The position numbers and the translations under genes are program-made. Below are positions 5,903-6,957 of a stretch of 6,957 nucleotides of DNA, in pieces. This stretch comes from CAZEAN01 sp964510225 (GTDB taxonomy: Bacteria > Planctomycetota > Planctomycetia > Isosphaerales > Isosphaeraceae). A model generated the notes under the pieces. It worked only from the letters and a program-made list of their open reading frames with translations, had not been told where the DNA came from and ran no database searches. How positions within the stretch are numbered: position 1 is the first letter of the stretch; each line of letters opens with the position of its first letter. Where the stretch lies: contig CAZEAN010000207.1 of NCBI GenBank assembly GCA_964510225.1, positions 1 to 6,957 on the forward strand, in the 5' to 3' direction.

Positions 5903-6631
5903 ATGCTCTTTTCTCAGAATAGCGGTCAATGCAAGGGTGAGTGGACTTCAGATTGTTCGGATGATTCGTTCCTCTCAATTCTCATCGATGCGATCGCTTC
6001 AGGTGATTCGTCAAGCGATGGCTCCGTGTTCTTTCACGGACTCCGAAACCAGCTAAACCTGATCCGACTCAACCTGTCGTTGATTACTGATGATCTCCGC
6101 ACAGAATCCGACTGGAAACGTCTCTTCGGAGGTTATCGAGATCTAGAGCAATTGATCGAATCAAGCCATGACGTTATTCGAAGGAATCATGATCTTGACG
6201 TTCGGGCGGATCATTCTGACTCGCTCATTGATCTGATCTCTGACTGGATGGAGCATCCCGAGCTTTCCTCCCTTTCTTTGCTGATCGAAGAAATGGAAAC
6301 GAGCGTACTTATCCTCAACGACTGGGATCGTTGGGCGACCTTATGGGGTCTCTGGATCCGTTGGCGTCTTGAGAAACGATCGATACTCCTTCACCAAGCG
6401 ACTCCAATCGGCATTCATCTTTCGATCCGGGACTCGACGAATCACCTTTGCTTGAAATGGTCTGAACCCTCTGATGGCGGGACGTGTCCGTGGCTTAGGA
6501 ACAGGGAGTTACCTGGAAACCTCATCATCGCCCGAATCGGGCGTTTCTTGCAGGAACTAGGTGGAAGGCTGCTGATTCATTCTGGAACGAATGCAGAAAT
6601 CGCTTTCGAGTTTCCAACAAGAAGCTTCTGA
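5903..6631 (+). CDS. Histidine-kinase-like protein with degenerate ATPase motifs
   Basis: This 242-residue protein (250 if the TTG at 5879 is used) has no transmembrane or sensor domain. Counting from TTG 5879, FHGLRNQLNLIRLNL (52-66) resembles a HisKA H-box, with H53 in the phosphoacceptor position, and a second helix follows (about 80-105). The C-terminus, LIIARIGRFLQELGGRLLIHS (215-235), resembles the end of a HATPase domain, followed by a last strand AEIAFEFP. Between them, the expected N-box asparagine is absent (DWDRWATLWGLWI, 148-160), and no DxGxG or GxGL motif is present. The acidic residue after the His is Gly. This suggests a pseudokinase or a Spo0B/ChpT-like phosphotransferase. 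ATG 5903 has only GGA at 4-5 nt; TTG 5879 follows directly after an in-frame stop and has no ribosome binding site. The gene is downstream of parB on the same strand, 140 bp away, and may belong to that operon. Confidence 0.72.
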   Translation: MLFSQNSGQCKGEWTSDCSDDSFLSILIDAIASGDSSSDGSVFFHGLRNQLNLIRLNLSLITDDLRTESDWKRLFGGYRDLEQLIESSHDVIRRNHDLDVRADHSDSLIDLISDWMEHPELSSLSLLIEEMETSVLILNDWDRWATLWGLWIRWRLEKRSILLHQATPIGIHLSIRDSTNHLCLKWSEPSDGGTCPWLRNRELPGNLIIARIGRFLQELGGRLLIHSGTNAEIAFEFPTRSF

Positions 6632-6654
6632 GGGTGAACTCGGGCTCTGATTGG

Positions 6655-6692
6655 ACTGGAATCCGATAATCGCAAGGATCCAGCATTCCAGT
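6655..6692 (+). repeat. 8-bp inverted repeat after the kinase-like gene
   Basis: ACTGGAAT (6655-6662) and ATTCCAGT (6685-6692) are perfectly complementary across a 22-nt loop, 24 bp after the stop codon. A 10-bp palindrome GGATCGATCC follows at 6697-6706. No T-run follows, so it is not an obvious intrinsic terminator. Repeats of this length occur by chance in a window this size, so function is doubtful. The rest of the 258-bp gap to tRNA-Pro holds only possible promoters. Confidence 0.25.
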
Positions 6693-6835
6693 GTTTGGAT
6701 CGATCCTCCGATTAACCGTCGGTCCGAACGGCTGCCTCCTTGGATTGGTTTCTAGGTCGATATTGACCTCGGATTGTCGTTCAGGATCAATCTTGTATTC
6801 TGGTCCTCGTGTGGAGCTCAGAACCATCCTCCGAC

Positions 6836-6865
6836 TTGACCGAGTTCATTGCCAGGACGTAGGAT
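6836..6865 (+). promoter_or_regulatory. Candidate promoter for tRNA-Pro
   Basis: TTGACC (6836-6841) and TAGGAT (6860-6865) are 18 nt apart, with the start expected near 6872 and the tRNA at 6890. A second possible pair lies upstream: TTGTCG (6774-6779) and TATTCT (6796-6801), 16 nt apart. A 7-bp inverted repeat, ATTGCCA (6848-6854) and TGGCAAT (6876-6882), brackets the downstream -10 element. Either pair could be the real promoter. Confidence 0.4.
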
Positions 6866-6889
6866 GCCGACTAGTTGGCAATCAATTTA

Positions 6890-6957
6890 CGGGGTGTAGC
6901 GCAGCCTGGTTAGCGCGCCTGCCTTGGGAGCAGGAGGTCACCAGTTCGAATCTGGTC
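6890..6957 (+). tRNA. tRNA-Pro (anticodon UGG), cut by the window end
   Basis: The gene starts with acceptor CGGGGTG (6890-6896), followed by D-arm sequence TAGCGCAGCCTGGTTAGCGC. Anticodon stem CCTGC (6918-6922) pairs with GCAGG (6930-6934), and loop CTTGGGA gives anticodon TGG (6925-6927). The T arm ACCAG/TTCGAAT/CTGGT is complete, and only the first base of the 3' acceptor strand is inside the window. The C at position 1 and the D-arm pattern are typical of bacterial tRNA-Pro. Confidence 0.96.

Noticed and set aside
6525..6827. 100-residue minus-strand open frame overlapping the end of the kinase-like gene
   Set aside because: It overlaps a better-supported gene, has no family resemblance or ribosome binding site, and covers the possible tRNA-Pro promoter region.

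Overview
The window is chromosomal housekeeping DNA from a bacterium of moderate GC, by eye a little over 50%. It most resembles a planctomycete. The main clue is the ECF sigma factor, whose region 2 carries a GRFRDYL signature and whose region 4 ends in an AFRKTLQRGRAKF-type helix, both common in that phylum. All three tRNA genes are isolated single genes, and tRNA-Glu, the only complete one, lacks an encoded CCA. The phylum call is inference; genus cannot be told. No transposase, phage gene, CRISPR array or rRNA gene is visible.

Layout, left to right. The 3' end of a tRNA, probably tRNA-Arg (1-31), faces a small VanZ-like membrane protein (88-486, minus). Divergent from that, behind a good sigma-70-type promoter, is an ECF-like sigma factor (766-1527, plus). 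Next comes csrA (1787-2002, plus), with a leader containing three GGA triplets; one lies in the hexaloop of a hairpin that holds the ribosome binding site. csrA overlaps tail to tail by 19 bp with a DJ-1/PfpI family gene (1984-2580, minus). A complete tRNA-Glu(UUC) with its own promoter (2741-2815) runs towards a class II-like histone-deacetylase family enzyme (2829-3782, minus).

The second half is a chromosome partition locus. A 341-bp divergent intergenic region (3783-4123) holds a near-consensus parS site (3834-3849). It is followed by parA (4124-4873) and parB (4863-5762), which overlap by 11 bp and appear translationally coupled. After a 140-bp gap comes a 242-residue protein (5903-6631) built like a histidine kinase core (H-box plus C-terminal GGR motif) but with degenerate ATP-binding motifs. 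That is the architecture of Spo0B/ChpT-type phosphotransferases or of a pseudokinase. The window ends inside tRNA-Pro(UGG) (6890-6957).

ParA, ParB and parS form a complete cis-acting segregation system. The sigma factor and CsrA are global regulators, transcriptional and post-transcriptional. The remaining genes are single enzymes or membrane proteins with no evident pathway link. The most interesting leads are the kinase-like gene behind parB, the csrA leader hairpin, and the placement of parS between the deacetylase gene and parA.
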